This document shows positions 41,809 to 50,168 of a DNA stretch of 64,000 nt, piece by piece. Each line of letters opens with the position of its first letter. Position 1 is the stretch's first letter. The stretch comes from Longimicrobium sp. GTDB taxonomy: Bacteria; Gemmatimonadota; Gemmatimonadetes; Longimicrobiales; Longimicrobiaceae. A model generated the notes under the pieces. That model made no database searches, had not been told where the DNA came from, and was given only the letters and a program-made list of their open reading frames with translations. The stretch is taken from assembly GCA_036389135.1 (NCBI GenBank), contig DASVQP010000001.1, positions 124,001-188,000 of the forward strand, written 5' to 3'. The position numbers were made by a program, and so were the translations under genes.

Positions 41809-42087
41809 ATGCTGAGCTCACCTCCCCCGAATGAGGCCCCCGAGGCCGCGGCGCTGCGCGGCCGCATCTTCACCGACCTCGACCGCCTCGCATTCGCGCT
41901 GGAGATGGAAGCAGCACAACAAGTTGACGCGGGCGACGAAGACCGGGCCCGCCGCACCCACGAGCTGCGCCTGGGCGTACGGCTCGCGCAGCGGCTGGTG
42001 GCCGGCGTCTACGCGGACGAAGTGGACAGCCGCCTCTCTCGCTGGGCCGGGGAGTACGACGCCCGCCTCTCCCCCACGGCCGGATGA
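41809..42087 (+). CDS. Small cytoplasmic helical protein, unknown
   Basis: The 92-residue product starts at ATG 41809; a longer version from ATG 41752 is also open. The protein is almost entirely helical, with alternating acidic and basic residues (LDRLAFALEMEAAQQVD, DRARRTHELRLGVRLAQRLV) and no Cys, signal or membrane segment. No family is recognised. Codon use fits a coding sequence, but evidence for it is limited to that. It stands alone, upstream of the convergent glycoside-hydrolase-like gene. Confidence 0.55.
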   Translation: MLSSPPPNEAPEAAALRGRIFTDLDRLAFALEMEAAQQVDAGDEDRARRTHELRLGVRLAQRLVAGVYADEVDSRLSRWAGEYDARLSPTAG

Positions 42088-42238
42088 TCTCCCCGAACAC
42101 CGATCGCTCGGTGCGCGACCGCGGATGCCGCCTCCAAGGCACCGCCGCCCGCACCGCGCCGCCGCATTCGTCGTCCATGGAAGCAGTCGAGCCCCGCACC
42201 CCCGCGCGTACGGCACGGAGGGCAGGGCTCGTCGTTCG

Positions 42239-43138
42239 CTACGGCTGCGCGACCGGAGCCGTGAGGGCGCCGTAGCGCTCGGCCATGCGCACGGCGAAAT
42301 CGGCGAACTCGCCGGGGTCGCGCGGGGGGGAGGTGTGGTCGGGGCGCAGGCCCACGCTGCCGGGGGTGAAGCAGAGGGTGACGCAGACGTCGTAGGGCTC
42401 CAGGGCGCTCATCACGCGGTCGAACCAGCGCTCATGGCCGGGGATGTGGCTCTCGGCCCAGGAAAGGCCGGTGCGCACCTGGCGGACGCCCAGCCGCTCG
42501 AACCAGCGGACGGCAAGATCGAGCGCGCGCTCGTCGTTGTACTGGAACCACTGGCAGATCCCGAAGTCGGGAGTCCACGAGTCCAGCGCGCGCTTGGGAG
42601 TGCCGTCCCAGCGCAGGAGGCCGAAGTGGAAGTGCCGGAAGTACGAGCTTCCCTCCGCACGCTTGTGGCGCGTGGTGGCCTCGTACACGGGGGCCAGGTC
42701 CAGGAGCGTGTACCAGAAGACGCGCTCCCCGGCCAGCAGGGCGCGCATGCGGCGCAGCCCCCAGGCCGCGGTGGCCTCGCTGGCGAAGGAGGAGACGCCG
42801 GTCTCGGTGACCCACACGGGCTTGCCGAACTCGGCGCGGATCGCCTCGATGCGGGCCGGCCACTCCTCCACGGGCCACAGGTTCCAGTCCAGGGGAAAGC
42901 CGTGCAGGGCCAGCACGTCCACCGCGTCCAGTGCGCCCAGGTCGCGCATGCGGCGCAGGAAGCCGGGATCGATGGGGGAGATCCCGCCCAGCACCAGGGG
43001 ACGGTCCCACCCGGCGGAGCGCAGGCCGGCGGAGGTGCGGCGCACCAGGTCGGCGTAGATCTCCCAGCCGGGGTCCAGCAGGAAGTCCCAGTGGGAAAGG
43101 TTGTTGGGCTCGTTCCAGATCTTGATCGAAGTGATCAC
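42239..43138 (-). CDS. Glycoside-hydrolase-like protein with apparently permuted TIM barrel
   Basis: The 299-residue protein starts at GTG 43138 with VITSIKIWNEPNNLSHWDF. WNEP is the strand-4 acid/base motif of clan GH-A glycosidases, normally about 150 residues into the barrel, yet here it is at residue 8. The strand-7 nucleophile candidate is in PVWVTETGVSSF (about 106-110), and VFWYTLLDLA fits strand 8. After that come GVRQVRTGLSW and DVCVTLCFTPG, which look like strands 2 and 3 of the same barrel, so the order is circularly permuted. There is no signal peptide. It diverges from two epimerases across 18 bp and fits the sugar cluster. The enzyme's substrate is unknown; I recall similar proteins in comparable clusters of other bacteria. 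Confidence 0.85.
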   Translation of the reverse strand: MITSIKIWNEPNNLSHWDFLLDPGWEIYADLVRRTSAGLRSAGWDRPLVLGGISPIDPGFLRRMRDLGALDAVDVLALHGFPLDWNLWPVEEWPARIEAIRAEFGKPVWVTETGVSSFASEATAAWGLRRMRALLAGERVFWYTLLDLAPVYEATTRHKRAEGSSYFRHFHFGLLRWDGTPKRALDSWTPDFGICQWFQYNDERALDLAVRWFERLGVRQVRTGLSWAESHIPGHERWFDRVMSALEPYDVCVTLCFTPGSVGLRPDHTSPPRDPGEFADFAVRMAERYGALTAPVAQP

Positions 43139-43156
43139 CGCTACCGGAGGTGTTGA
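43139..43156. promoter_or_regulatory. 18-bp divergent intergenic gap
   Basis: Only 18 bp separate the GTG starts of the GH-like gene (-) and the first epimerase (+). The gap contains ggaggt (43145-43150), the ribosome site of the epimerase. Promoters of the two genes must lie in each other's coding sequence, or one start is mis-assigned. Confidence 0.6.
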
Positions 43157-44284
43157 GTGTCGGGTCGGACGACGTTGGTGACGGGAGGGGCGGGGTTCGT
43201 GGGGAGCCACCTGGTGGACGCGCTGCTGGAGCGCGGGCACCGGGTGCGCATCCTGGACAACCTCGATCCGCAGGTCCACGGACCGGAACAGCGGCGCCCC
43301 GCCTGGGTCCCCGACGACGCCGAGCTGATGGTGGGCGACATGCGCGACGCCGACGCGGTCCGCCGCGCCCTGGAGGGCGTGGGGGTCGTCTATCACCTTG
43401 CCGCGGCGGTCGGTGTGGGGCAGTCAATGTACCAGATCGCGGATTACACGGCAACGAACACCCTGGGCACCGCGCACCTCCTCCAGAAGCTGGTGGACGA
43501 CCGCGGGCAGGTGGAGCGCGTGGTTGTGGCGTCCTCCATGTCCATCTACGGCGAAGGGCGTTATCATCGGCCCGAAGGAACCGTCGCGCAGTCGCCGGTG
43601 CGCCCGCTGGAGCGGCTGCGCGCGGGCGAGTGGGAGCCGCTGGACGCCGACGGGGCCGTGCTCTCTCCCGCGCCCACCGACGAGGAGAAGCCGCTCGACC
43701 CCACCTCCATCTACGCCCTCACCAAGGCGGACCAGGAGCGGATGGTGCTGCAGATCGGCGCGGCGTACAACATCCCCAGCGTGGCGCTGCGCTTCTTCAA
43801 CATCTACGGGCCCCGTCAGGCGCTCTCCAATCCGTACACGGGTGTGGCCGCCATCTTCAGCGCGCGGCTGCTGAACGGCGAGCGGCCCATGATCTTCGAA
43901 GACGGCGAGCAGCGGCGCGACTTCGTGTCGGTGCACGACATCGTACAGGGGCTCCTGCTGGCCGCCGAGCGCGACGAGGCGGTGGGAAGGGCGATCAACA
44001 TCGGCAGCGGCGAGGCGGTCTCCGTGCGGCGCGTGGGCGAGACGCTGGCCAACGTGCTGGGGGTGGAGGTGGAGCCGCTGGTGACCGGCAAGTACCGGAT
44101 CGGCGACATCCGCAACTGCTATGCGGACATCACGCGGGCGCGCGAGGTGCTGGGCTACGAGCCGCGCGTGACCTTCGAGGCGGGGATGGAGGAGCTGGTG
44201 GGGTGGCTGAGGGAGCAGGAGCGGCCCGAGGACAGGGTGGAGAGCCATGCCGCCGAGCTCGCGGCGCGCGGACTGACGCTTTGA
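43157..44284 (+). CDS. NAD-dependent nucleotide-sugar epimerase/dehydratase, first
   Basis: The 375-residue extended SDR has GGAGFVGSHLVDALLERG (NAD-binding GxxGxxG), VYHLAAAVGVGQ, the active SSMSIYGEG and YALTKADQE (YxxxK catalytic pair near 190), then FNIYGPRQALSNP. It acts on a nucleotide-linked hexose, probably in GDP- or UDP-sugar conversion; the exact reaction cannot be fixed from sequence. GTG 43157 follows ggaggt by 6 bp. A second epimerase starts 11 bp after its stop. Confidence 0.94.
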   Translation: MSGRTTLVTGGAGFVGSHLVDALLERGHRVRILDNLDPQVHGPEQRRPAWVPDDAELMVGDMRDADAVRRALEGVGVVYHLAAAVGVGQSMYQIADYTATNTLGTAHLLQKLVDDRGQVERVVVASSMSIYGEGRYHRPEGTVAQSPVRPLERLRAGEWEPLDADGAVLSPAPTDEEKPLDPTSIYALTKADQERMVLQIGAAYNIPSVALRFFNIYGPRQALSNPYTGVAAIFSARLLNGERPMIFEDGEQRRDFVSVHDIVQGLLLAAERDEAVGRAINIGSGEAVSVRRVGETLANVLGVEVEPLVTGKYRIGDIRNCYADITRAREVLGYEPRVTFEAGMEELVGWLREQERPEDRVESHAAELAARGLTL

Positions 44285-44295
44285 GGGAGGCGAGG

Positions 44296-45378
44296 ATGAT
44301 GAACAGGGGTAAGCGCGAGTACGTGCTGATCACCGGCGGCGCCGGCTTCGTGGGCTCCAACCTGGCCGACGCCCTCCTCCGCGAGGGGGAGCGGGTGATC
44401 GTGGCCGACAACTTCTCCCGCGCCGGGGTGCGCCTCAACGCCGCCTGGCTCAAGGCCACCCACGGCGACCGGGTGCGCATCGAGAACGTGGACGTGGCGG
44501 ATGCGGCGCGGATGCGCGCCCTGGTTCGCGAGAGCAGGCAGGTCTTCCACCTGGCGGCACAGGTGGCGGTCACCACCTCGCTGATCGACCCCGCGCTCGA
44601 CCTGCGGACGAACATCATCGGCACCTTCAACGTGCTGGAGGCGGCGCGCACCATGCTCAACCCGCCGCCCATCCTCTTCACCAGCACCAACAAGGTGTAC
44701 GGGGGGATGGAGGAGGTGCCGGTGGAGCTGGGGGAGGGCGGATACCGCTACGGTGGCGGCCTGACCGGCGTCACCGAGGAGCAGCCGCTCGACTTCCACT
44801 CGCCGTACGGGTGCAGCAAGGGCGCCGCCGACCAGTACGTGCACGACTACGCCCGCATCTTCGGACTCCCGACGGTGGTCTTCCGCATGAGCTGCGTGTA
44901 CGGTACGCGCCAGTTCGGCACTGAGGATCAGGGGTGGGTGGCCCATTTCGCCCGCGCCATCCGCGCCGGCGAGGGGCTCACCATCTACGGCGATGGCCAG
45001 CAGGTGCGCGACATCCTCTGGATCGACGACCTGGTTCGTGCGATGCGGCTCGCGATGGACCGCATGGGCACGGTGGCGGGCGAGGTGTTCAACATCGGCG
45101 GCGGCGCGCGCAACGCGGTGTCGGTGCGCACGGTCATCGACCGGCTGCACGAGATCAGCGGCAGCGAAGTTCCCGTCACCATGGCCGACTGGCGCCCCGG
45201 CGACCAGCGCGTCTACGTCTCGGACACCGGGAAGCTGGAGCGCGTCCTCGGCTGGCGCCCGGAGACTTCGTGGAAAGCCGGCCTGGAAAAGCTCGTCGCA
45301 TGGCTGGACGAAGCCAAGCTCGACACCGCCCTCGCGGAGGTGGAGGACGAGGGGGCGCTGGTGAAGGCGGGGGGGTGA
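44296..45378 (+). CDS. NAD-dependent nucleotide-sugar epimerase, CDP-paratose 2-epimerase-like
   Basis: The 360-residue extended SDR shares the GxxGxxG start (ITGGAGFVGSNLAD) with the upstream gene but is a separate subfamily: SPYGCSKGAADQYVHDYAR and SCVYGTRQFGTEDQGWVAHF are close to tyvelose epimerase (CDP-paratose 2-epimerase). It has TSTNKVYGG with the catalytic Thr/Ser and YGCSK as YxxxK. ggagg (44286-44290) precedes a double ATG at 44296. It probably inverts C2 of a dideoxy or related sugar nucleotide. A repeat cluster of 450 bp follows. Confidence 0.93.
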   Translation: MMNRGKREYVLITGGAGFVGSNLADALLREGERVIVADNFSRAGVRLNAAWLKATHGDRVRIENVDVADAARMRALVRESRQVFHLAAQVAVTTSLIDPALDLRTNIIGTFNVLEAARTMLNPPPILFTSTNKVYGGMEEVPVELGEGGYRYGGGLTGVTEEQPLDFHSPYGCSKGAADQYVHDYARIFGLPTVVFRMSCVYGTRQFGTEDQGWVAHFARAIRAGEGLTIYGDGQQVRDILWIDDLVRAMRLAMDRMGTVAGEVFNIGGGARNAVSVRTVIDRLHEISGSEVPVTMADWRPGDQRVYVSDTGKLERVLGWRPETSWKAGLEKLVAWLDEAKLDTALAEVEDEGALVKAGG

Positions 45379-45397
45379 GGGGCCGGCGCCGGATCGC

Positions 45398-45810
45398 CGG
45401 GGGATGAGCACCGGGGGATGAGCACCGGGGGATGAATCCCCCGGCTGGAACCACGGGAAGGCGGCTGAAGCCGGCTCGGGAGGCGCGGCGTTGGGGGTTC
45501 TGGAGGCGGGCTGCGGTACGGGACCAGGGCACGGGCAGCCACGTGGGGCTGCCCGTACGGGATTTGTGCGTTGGGCAACGGTCGAGGTGCGGCGAAGGGT
45601 GGGCAGACACGCAGGTCTGCCCCTACGGGATCGGTGCGGATGGACGGGCGGCGGTGCGGTGCTGGGCACGGGCGCGATGAATCGCGCCCCTACCGGATCT
45701 GCGCAGCGCGCGCGGGGTTCTCCCCCTCACCCGCCCTGCGCCCCCGCAGGCGGGGGAGGGGGCCGGGGGGAGGGGGCCAGCGTAACGAGCGGGGGTAAAG
45801 GCCCCCGCCA
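45398..45810. repeat. Repeat island: direct repeats, twin hairpin and composite cassette C
   Basis: Direct repeats of ccgggggatgagca (about 45398-45435) run into twin-hairpin copy 3 (45425-45490). The fullest composite cassette follows (45525-45777): ggcacgggcagccacgtgggg, gggcagacacgcaggtctgc, gcgcgatgaatcgcgc (45672-45687), and ttctccccctcacccgccct to gcaggcgggggaggggg. It ends with cagcgtaacgagcgggg. It splits the epimerase pair from the dehydrogenase. Confidence 0.88.
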
Positions 45811-45828
45811 TCACATACATCCAAACGA

Positions 45829-46809
45829 ATGACGGATACAGTAGCGACCTCCACCATGCGCGCGGCGCGGCTGGAGGGGCCGGGGCAGATCGTGATGGAA
45901 GAGACCGCGATCCCCGGGCCGGGCGCGGGCGAGCTGCGCATCCGCCTGGAAGGGTGCGGGGTGTGCGCCTCCAACCTCACCCCCTGGGCCGGCGCGGAGT
46001 GGATGCAGTACCCGTTGGAGCCCGGCGCCATGGGCCACGAAGGCTGGGGCGTCGTCGATGCGCTTGGCGACGGCGTCAGCGGCGTGCGGGTGGGCGACCG
46101 GGTGGCCGCACTCTCGTACAAGTCGTACGCGGAGTACGACGTGGCCGCCGCCGACGCCATCGTCCCGCTCCCGGCCGTGCTCGACGGCAAGCCCTTCCCC
46201 GGCGAGCCGCTGGGGTGCGCGATGAACATCTTCCGCCGTAGCGGCATCAGCGCGGGGCAGACGGTGGCCATCGTCGGGATCGGCTTCCTGGGCGCGCTCC
46301 TCACGCGCCTGGCGGCGGACGCGGGTGCGCGCGTGATCGCCATCTCGCGGCGCCCCTTTTCGCTCGACGTGGCGAAGGAGATGGGCGCGCACGAGCTGAT
46401 CCCCATGGACGACCACTGGCGGATCATCGAGCGGGTAAAGGAGCTGACCGGCGGCACCTTTGCCGACCGTGTCATCGAGGCAGTCGGCAAGCAGTGGCCG
46501 CTCGACCTCGCCGCCGAGATCACAAAGGAGCGCGGGCGGCTGGTGGTGGCCGGATATCACCAGGACGGGCCGCGTCAGGTCAACATGCAGCTCTGGAACT
46601 GGCGTGGGCTGGACGTGATCAACGCCCACGAGCGCGACCCGCAGGTCTATCTCGACGGCATCCGCGCCGCCGTGGACGCGGTCGCCGGCGGGCGCCTGGA
46701 CCCGTCCTCGCTCTACACGCACAGCTACGCGCTGGACGAGCTGGGCCGCGCCCTGGACGACACCCGCGACCGCCCGGACGGATTCCTGAAGGCGCTCGTC
46801 ACCATGTAA
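45829..46809 (+). CDS. Zinc-dependent alcohol dehydrogenase-like (MDR) enzyme
   Basis: The 326-residue medium-chain dehydrogenase has the catalytic zinc ligands in GCGVCASNL and MGHEGWGVV and a Rossmann domain (VAIVGIGFLGALLTRLAAD). The four-cysteine structural-zinc lobe of classic ADHs is absent. It probably oxidises or reduces a sugar or polyol intermediate in the cluster. It starts at ATG 45829, 19 bp after a repeat island, and is followed by a strong terminator, so it may be its own transcription unit. Confidence 0.92.
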   Translation: MTDTVATSTMRAARLEGPGQIVMEETAIPGPGAGELRIRLEGCGVCASNLTPWAGAEWMQYPLEPGAMGHEGWGVVDALGDGVSGVRVGDRVAALSYKSYAEYDVAAADAIVPLPAVLDGKPFPGEPLGCAMNIFRRSGISAGQTVAIVGIGFLGALLTRLAADAGARVIAISRRPFSLDVAKEMGAHELIPMDDHWRIIERVKELTGGTFADRVIEAVGKQWPLDLAAEITKERGRLVVAGYHQDGPRQVNMQLWNWRGLDVINAHERDPQVYLDGIRAAVDAVAGGRLDPSSLYTHSYALDELGRALDDTRDRPDGFLKALVTM

Positions 46810-46815
46810 CCGCCT

Positions 46816-46847
46816 GGCACCCGCGGCTCACCCCGCGGGTGCCTTTC
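46816..46847 (+). terminator. Intrinsic terminator after the dehydrogenase
   Basis: An 11-bp perfect stem (ggcacccgcgg 46816-46826, ccgcgggtgcc 46833-46843) has loop ctcacc and is followed by tttctt. Confidence 0.85.
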
Positions 46848-46850
46848 TTG

Positions 46851-46880
46851 CTTTGTAGATCCTGTGCTTTGTAGATCCTG
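46851..46880. repeat. Tandem copy of ctttgtagatcctg
   Basis: A 14-bp word occurs at 46851-46864 and again at 46867-46880, only 2 bp apart, directly between the terminator and the ribosome site (ggag 46881-46884) of the next gene. It could be a regulator-binding pair or a small duplication. Confidence 0.8.
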
Positions 46881-46891
46881 GGAGATATTCA

Positions 46892-47923
46892 GTGACCGAC
46901 GCGCTGCTCGAAGAACGCACTGACGCACTTACGCACTCACGCACTCCCCGCTTGGGATTCCTGGGTGTCGGCTGGATTGGCCGGCACCGCATGGAGGCCA
47001 TCGCGCGCGCCGGCTTCGGCACGGTGGCTGCCGTCTCCGATCCGTCGCCGGAGATGACGGCGGCGGCGCGCGAGACCGCCCCGGACGCCGAGGTGGCGGA
47101 CGGACTCGATGCGCTGCTGGAGATGGGGCTGGATGGGATCGTCATCGCCACGCCGAGCGCGCTGCACGCCGAGCAGTCGATCCGCGCCCTCGAAGCAGGC
47201 GTCGCGGTGTTCTGCCAGAAGCCGCTCGGGCGCACGGCGGACGAGGTGCGGCGCGTGGTGGATGCGGCGCGGTCCGCTGACCGGCTCCTCTCCGTCGACC
47301 TGTCGTATCGCTTCACCGAGGGGATGCGCCACATCCGCGAGCGGATCGAGGGGGGCGAGCTGGGGCGGGTGTACGCGGTGGACCTGACCTTCCACAACGC
47401 GTACGGCCCGGACAAGCCCTGGTTCTACGATCCCGCTCTCTCCGGCGGCGGGTGCGTGATGGATCTGGGGGTGCACCTGGTGGACCTGGCGCTCTGGACC
47501 CTCGGCTTCCCGGCCGTCGATTCGGTGGATGGGAAGCTCTTCGCGGGCGGCGAGCCGCTGCGGGACGCGGCGAAGCAGGTGGAGGACTACGCAGTCGCCT
47601 CCATCGGGCTCCAGGACGGTACGGCGGTGCGGCTGGCCTGCTCCTGGCGCCTTTCGGCCGGCCAGGACGCGGTGATCGCGGCCGACTTCTACGGCACGGG
47701 CGGCGGCGCGGCGCTCCGCAACGTGAACGGCTCCTTCTTCGACTTCACCGCCGAGCTCTTCCACGGCACCTCCCGCGAAACGCTCGCGACGCCGCCGGAC
47801 GAGTGGGGCGGGCGCGCGGGAGTGGATTGGGCGCGGCGGCTGGCGGCGGGGGAGCGCTTCGATGCGGCCAGCGAGCGGCTGGTGGACGTGGCGGCCGTGC
47901 TCGACCGCATTTACGGTCGATGA
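46892..47923 (+). CDS. Gfo/Idh/MocA-family oxidoreductase
   Basis: The 343-residue NAD(P)-dependent sugar dehydrogenase has the Rossmann start LGFLGVGWIGRHRMEAI, GIVIATPSALHAEQ, FCQKPLG (the EKP motif has Gln for Glu but keeps Lys) and GGGCVMDLGVHLVDLALW. Members oxidise or reduce sugar carbons on activated or free sugars. GTG 46892 is used, with ggag 8 bp ahead. Its TGA overlaps the next ATG, and all genes to 52317 are chained in this manner. Confidence 0.94.
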   Translation: MTDALLEERTDALTHSRTPRLGFLGVGWIGRHRMEAIARAGFGTVAAVSDPSPEMTAAARETAPDAEVADGLDALLEMGLDGIVIATPSALHAEQSIRALEAGVAVFCQKPLGRTADEVRRVVDAARSADRLLSVDLSYRFTEGMRHIRERIEGGELGRVYAVDLTFHNAYGPDKPWFYDPALSGGGCVMDLGVHLVDLALWTLGFPAVDSVDGKLFAGGEPLRDAAKQVEDYAVASIGLQDGTAVRLACSWRLSAGQDAVIAADFYGTGGGAALRNVNGSFFDFTAELFHGTSRETLATPPDEWGGRAGVDWARRLAAGERFDAASERLVDVAAVLDRIYGR

Positions 47924-49041
47924 AGATACTCCTCACGACCGACACACTCGGCGGGGTGTGGGACCACACGGTGACGCTGGCGTGCGAGCTGAGCGCGGCG
48001 GGGCACGACGTGCTGGTCGCCGCGCTGGGCGAGGTGCGCGACGAGCGGCTGGCGCACCTCTCCGCGGGCGTCCAGGTCACCTCGCGCCCCTACAAGCTGG
48101 AGTGGATGCCCGGCGCGGGCGACGACGTGCGCGCCGCCGCCGGCTGGCTGCGCGGGCTGGCCGAGGTGTGGAACGCGGACGTGGTGCACCTCAACCAGAT
48201 GGCGTACGCGGCGTTCGGCTTCTCCGTGCCCGTCGTGGCGGCGGTGCACAGCGACGTGCTCTCCTGGTGGACGCACGTGCTGGGCGGCGACGCGCCGATG
48301 GACGAGTGGGGGCAGTACGCGGAGTGGGTGCGCGAAGGGCTCCTCGCCGCGGACGCGGTGGTGACGCCCACCCAGTACCAGGCCACCCTCCTCGTGCGCC
48401 ACTACGACGTGCGGGGGGCGCGCGTCATCTACAACGGCGTGGAGCTCGCCGCCGGCGACGATCCGCGGCCGCGCACCGAGTTCTGCGCGCTCAGCGTGGG
48501 GCGGCTGTGGGACCGCGGCAAGGGAGTGGACACGCTGGACGCCGCCGCCGGGCTGCTGGGCGCGGCCTTCCCGGCCGTCCACGTGCTGGGCGAGACGATG
48601 TCGCCGCACGGCGACCGCTACGAGCCGCGCCACCTGCGTGCGCACGGCCGCGTGGAGCGGTCGGAGGTGGACGAGTGGATGCGGCGCGCCTCCGTGTACG
48701 TGGCGCCCTCGCGCTACGAGCCGTTCGGGCTGGCGCCGCTGGAGGCCGCGCTGCACGGCTGCGCGCTGGTGCTGAGCGACATCGGCACCTTTCGCGAGCT
48801 GTGGCACGGGTGCGCGGAGTTCGTGCCGCCCGGAGACGCGGAGGCGCTGGCCGTGGCGCTCCGCGGGCTGCGCGACGACCCGGCGCGGGTGGCGCGGCTG
48901 GCGGAAGGTGCGCGCAAGCGTGCGCTCCGCCGCTACACCAGCGGCCGCATGGCCGAGGAGTACATCGCATTGTACCGGCAGCTCGCGCAGCGCCACGCCG
49001 TCCGCGACCGCGCGCAGGCCGCCACCGCAGCCGCTCCATGA
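47920..49041 (+). CDS. Glycosyltransferase family 4 (GT-B)
   Basis: The 373-residue retaining glycosyltransferase starts at ATG 47920 with MKILLTTDTLGGVWDHTVTL. The donor-binding site is in its C-terminal half: LSVGRLWDRGKGVD, APSRYEPFGLAPLEAALHG (the EX7E motif) and LSDIGTFRELW. It adds a sugar from a nucleotide donor to a growing glycan. ATGA overlaps bracket it on both sides. Confidence 0.93.
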   Translation: MKILLTTDTLGGVWDHTVTLACELSAAGHDVLVAALGEVRDERLAHLSAGVQVTSRPYKLEWMPGAGDDVRAAAGWLRGLAEVWNADVVHLNQMAYAAFGFSVPVVAAVHSDVLSWWTHVLGGDAPMDEWGQYAEWVREGLLAADAVVTPTQYQATLLVRHYDVRGARVIYNGVELAAGDDPRPRTEFCALSVGRLWDRGKGVDTLDAAAGLLGAAFPAVHVLGETMSPHGDRYEPRHLRAHGRVERSEVDEWMRRASVYVAPSRYEPFGLAPLEAALHGCALVLSDIGTFRELWHGCAEFVPPGDAEALAVALRGLRDDPARVARLAEGARKRALRRYTSGRMAEEYIALYRQLAQRHAVRDRAQAATAAAP

Positions 49042-50168
49042 GATTCGTCTTCTTCGTACACAGCGCCGTCTCGGACTGGAACCACGGCAACGCGCACTTC
49101 CTGCGCGGGCTGATGAGCTCGCTGGCGCGGCGCGGGCACACGGTGATCTCGTACGAGCCGCGCGGCGCCTGGTCGCTGGAGAACCTCCTGGCAGACCACG
49201 GCGTTGGGCCGGTGGTGGAGTTCGCCCGCGCGTACCCGGAGATCGAGGTGCGCTCGTACGACCCCGCCGCGCCCGCGCTGGACGAGGCCGTCGCCGGAGC
49301 GGACGTGGTGCTGGTGCACGAGTGGAACGATCCGGAGGTCGCCAACGCCATCCCGGCGGCCGCTCGGCGAGCGGGAGCGCTCGTACTCTTCCACGACACG
49401 CACCACCGGCCCTGGAGCCAGCCCGAAGCGATTGCCCGTTTCGACCTGGCGGCGTTCGACGGCGTGCTGGCCTTCGGCGACGTGCTGCGCGAGGTGTATC
49501 GCGACCGCTTCGGCGTGGAGCGCGCGTGGACGCTGCACGAGGCCGCCGACACCGTCCGCTTCCGCCCGCTGGACGTGCCGAAGACGCAGGACGTGGTTTG
49601 GATCGGCAACTGGGGCGACGAGGAGCGCACGCAGGAGCTGCGCGACTTCTGGCTGGCGCCCGCCGCGCGAAACCGAGACCTGCGCTGGACGGCGCACGGC
49701 GTCCGCTACCCGGAGTATGCCCTGAAGGAGCTGAGAGAAGCCGGGGTGGAGTTTCGCGGATGGGCGCCCTCGCTCCAGGTGCCGGAAGCATTCTCCTCCG
49801 CGCGCGCCACGCTGCACGTGCCGCGGCGCGCGTACGTGGAGGCGCTGGCGGGGATCCCCACCATCCGCGTTTTCGAGGCGCTCGCGTGCGGCATCCCGCT
49901 CGTCTGCGCGCCATGGAGCGACGCCGAGGGTCTCTTCCGCCCCGGCGACTACGCCGTCGCGGAGACGCCCGCCGAGATGGAGGCCACCCTCCTGCGCCTG
50001 GTGCGCGGCGAGGACGAGGCGCGCCGGCAGGCGGAGCGCGGGCTGGAGACGATCCTCGCCCGCCACACCTGCGACCACCGCGCGGACGAGCTGCTGCACG
50101 TGGTGGAAACACTCGGCGCCGCGGGCAGCGCCGGAACTCGCCCAACCGCCGGAACCGCATGCATCTGA
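49038..50168 (+). CDS. CgeB-like glycosyltransferase, first of three
   Basis: The 376-residue GT-B-type protein has an N-terminal Rossmann half (MRFVFFVHSAVSDWNHGN, VLVHEWNDPEV, LFHDTHHRPW) and a C-terminal half with VVWIGNWGDEERTQ and IRVFEALACGIPLVCAPW, as in the CgeB/spore-maturation-like glycosyltransferase family (group 1_2). The donor is unknown. It overlaps the GT4 stop (ATGA) and has a 10-bp overlap with the following gene. It shows no signal peptide or membrane helix. Confidence 0.9.
   Translation: MRFVFFVHSAVSDWNHGNAHFLRGLMSSLARRGHTVISYEPRGAWSLENLLADHGVGPVVEFARAYPEIEVRSYDPAAPALDEAVAGADVVLVHEWNDPEVANAIPAAARRAGALVLFHDTHHRPWSQPEAIARFDLAAFDGVLAFGDVLREVYRDRFGVERAWTLHEAADTVRFRPLDVPKTQDVVWIGNWGDEERTQELRDFWLAPAARNRDLRWTAHGVRYPEYALKELREAGVEFRGWAPSLQVPEAFSSARATLHVPRRAYVEALAGIPTIRVFEALACGIPLVCAPWSDAEGLFRPGDYAVAETPAEMEATLLRLVRGEDEARRQAERGLETILARHTCDHRADELLHVVETLGAAGSAGTRPTAGTACI

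Noticed and set aside
47911-50160. Open frame of 749 codons on the minus strand
   Set aside because: Antisense to the GT4 and first CgeB-like genes; Arg- and Pro-rich with no recognisable fold.
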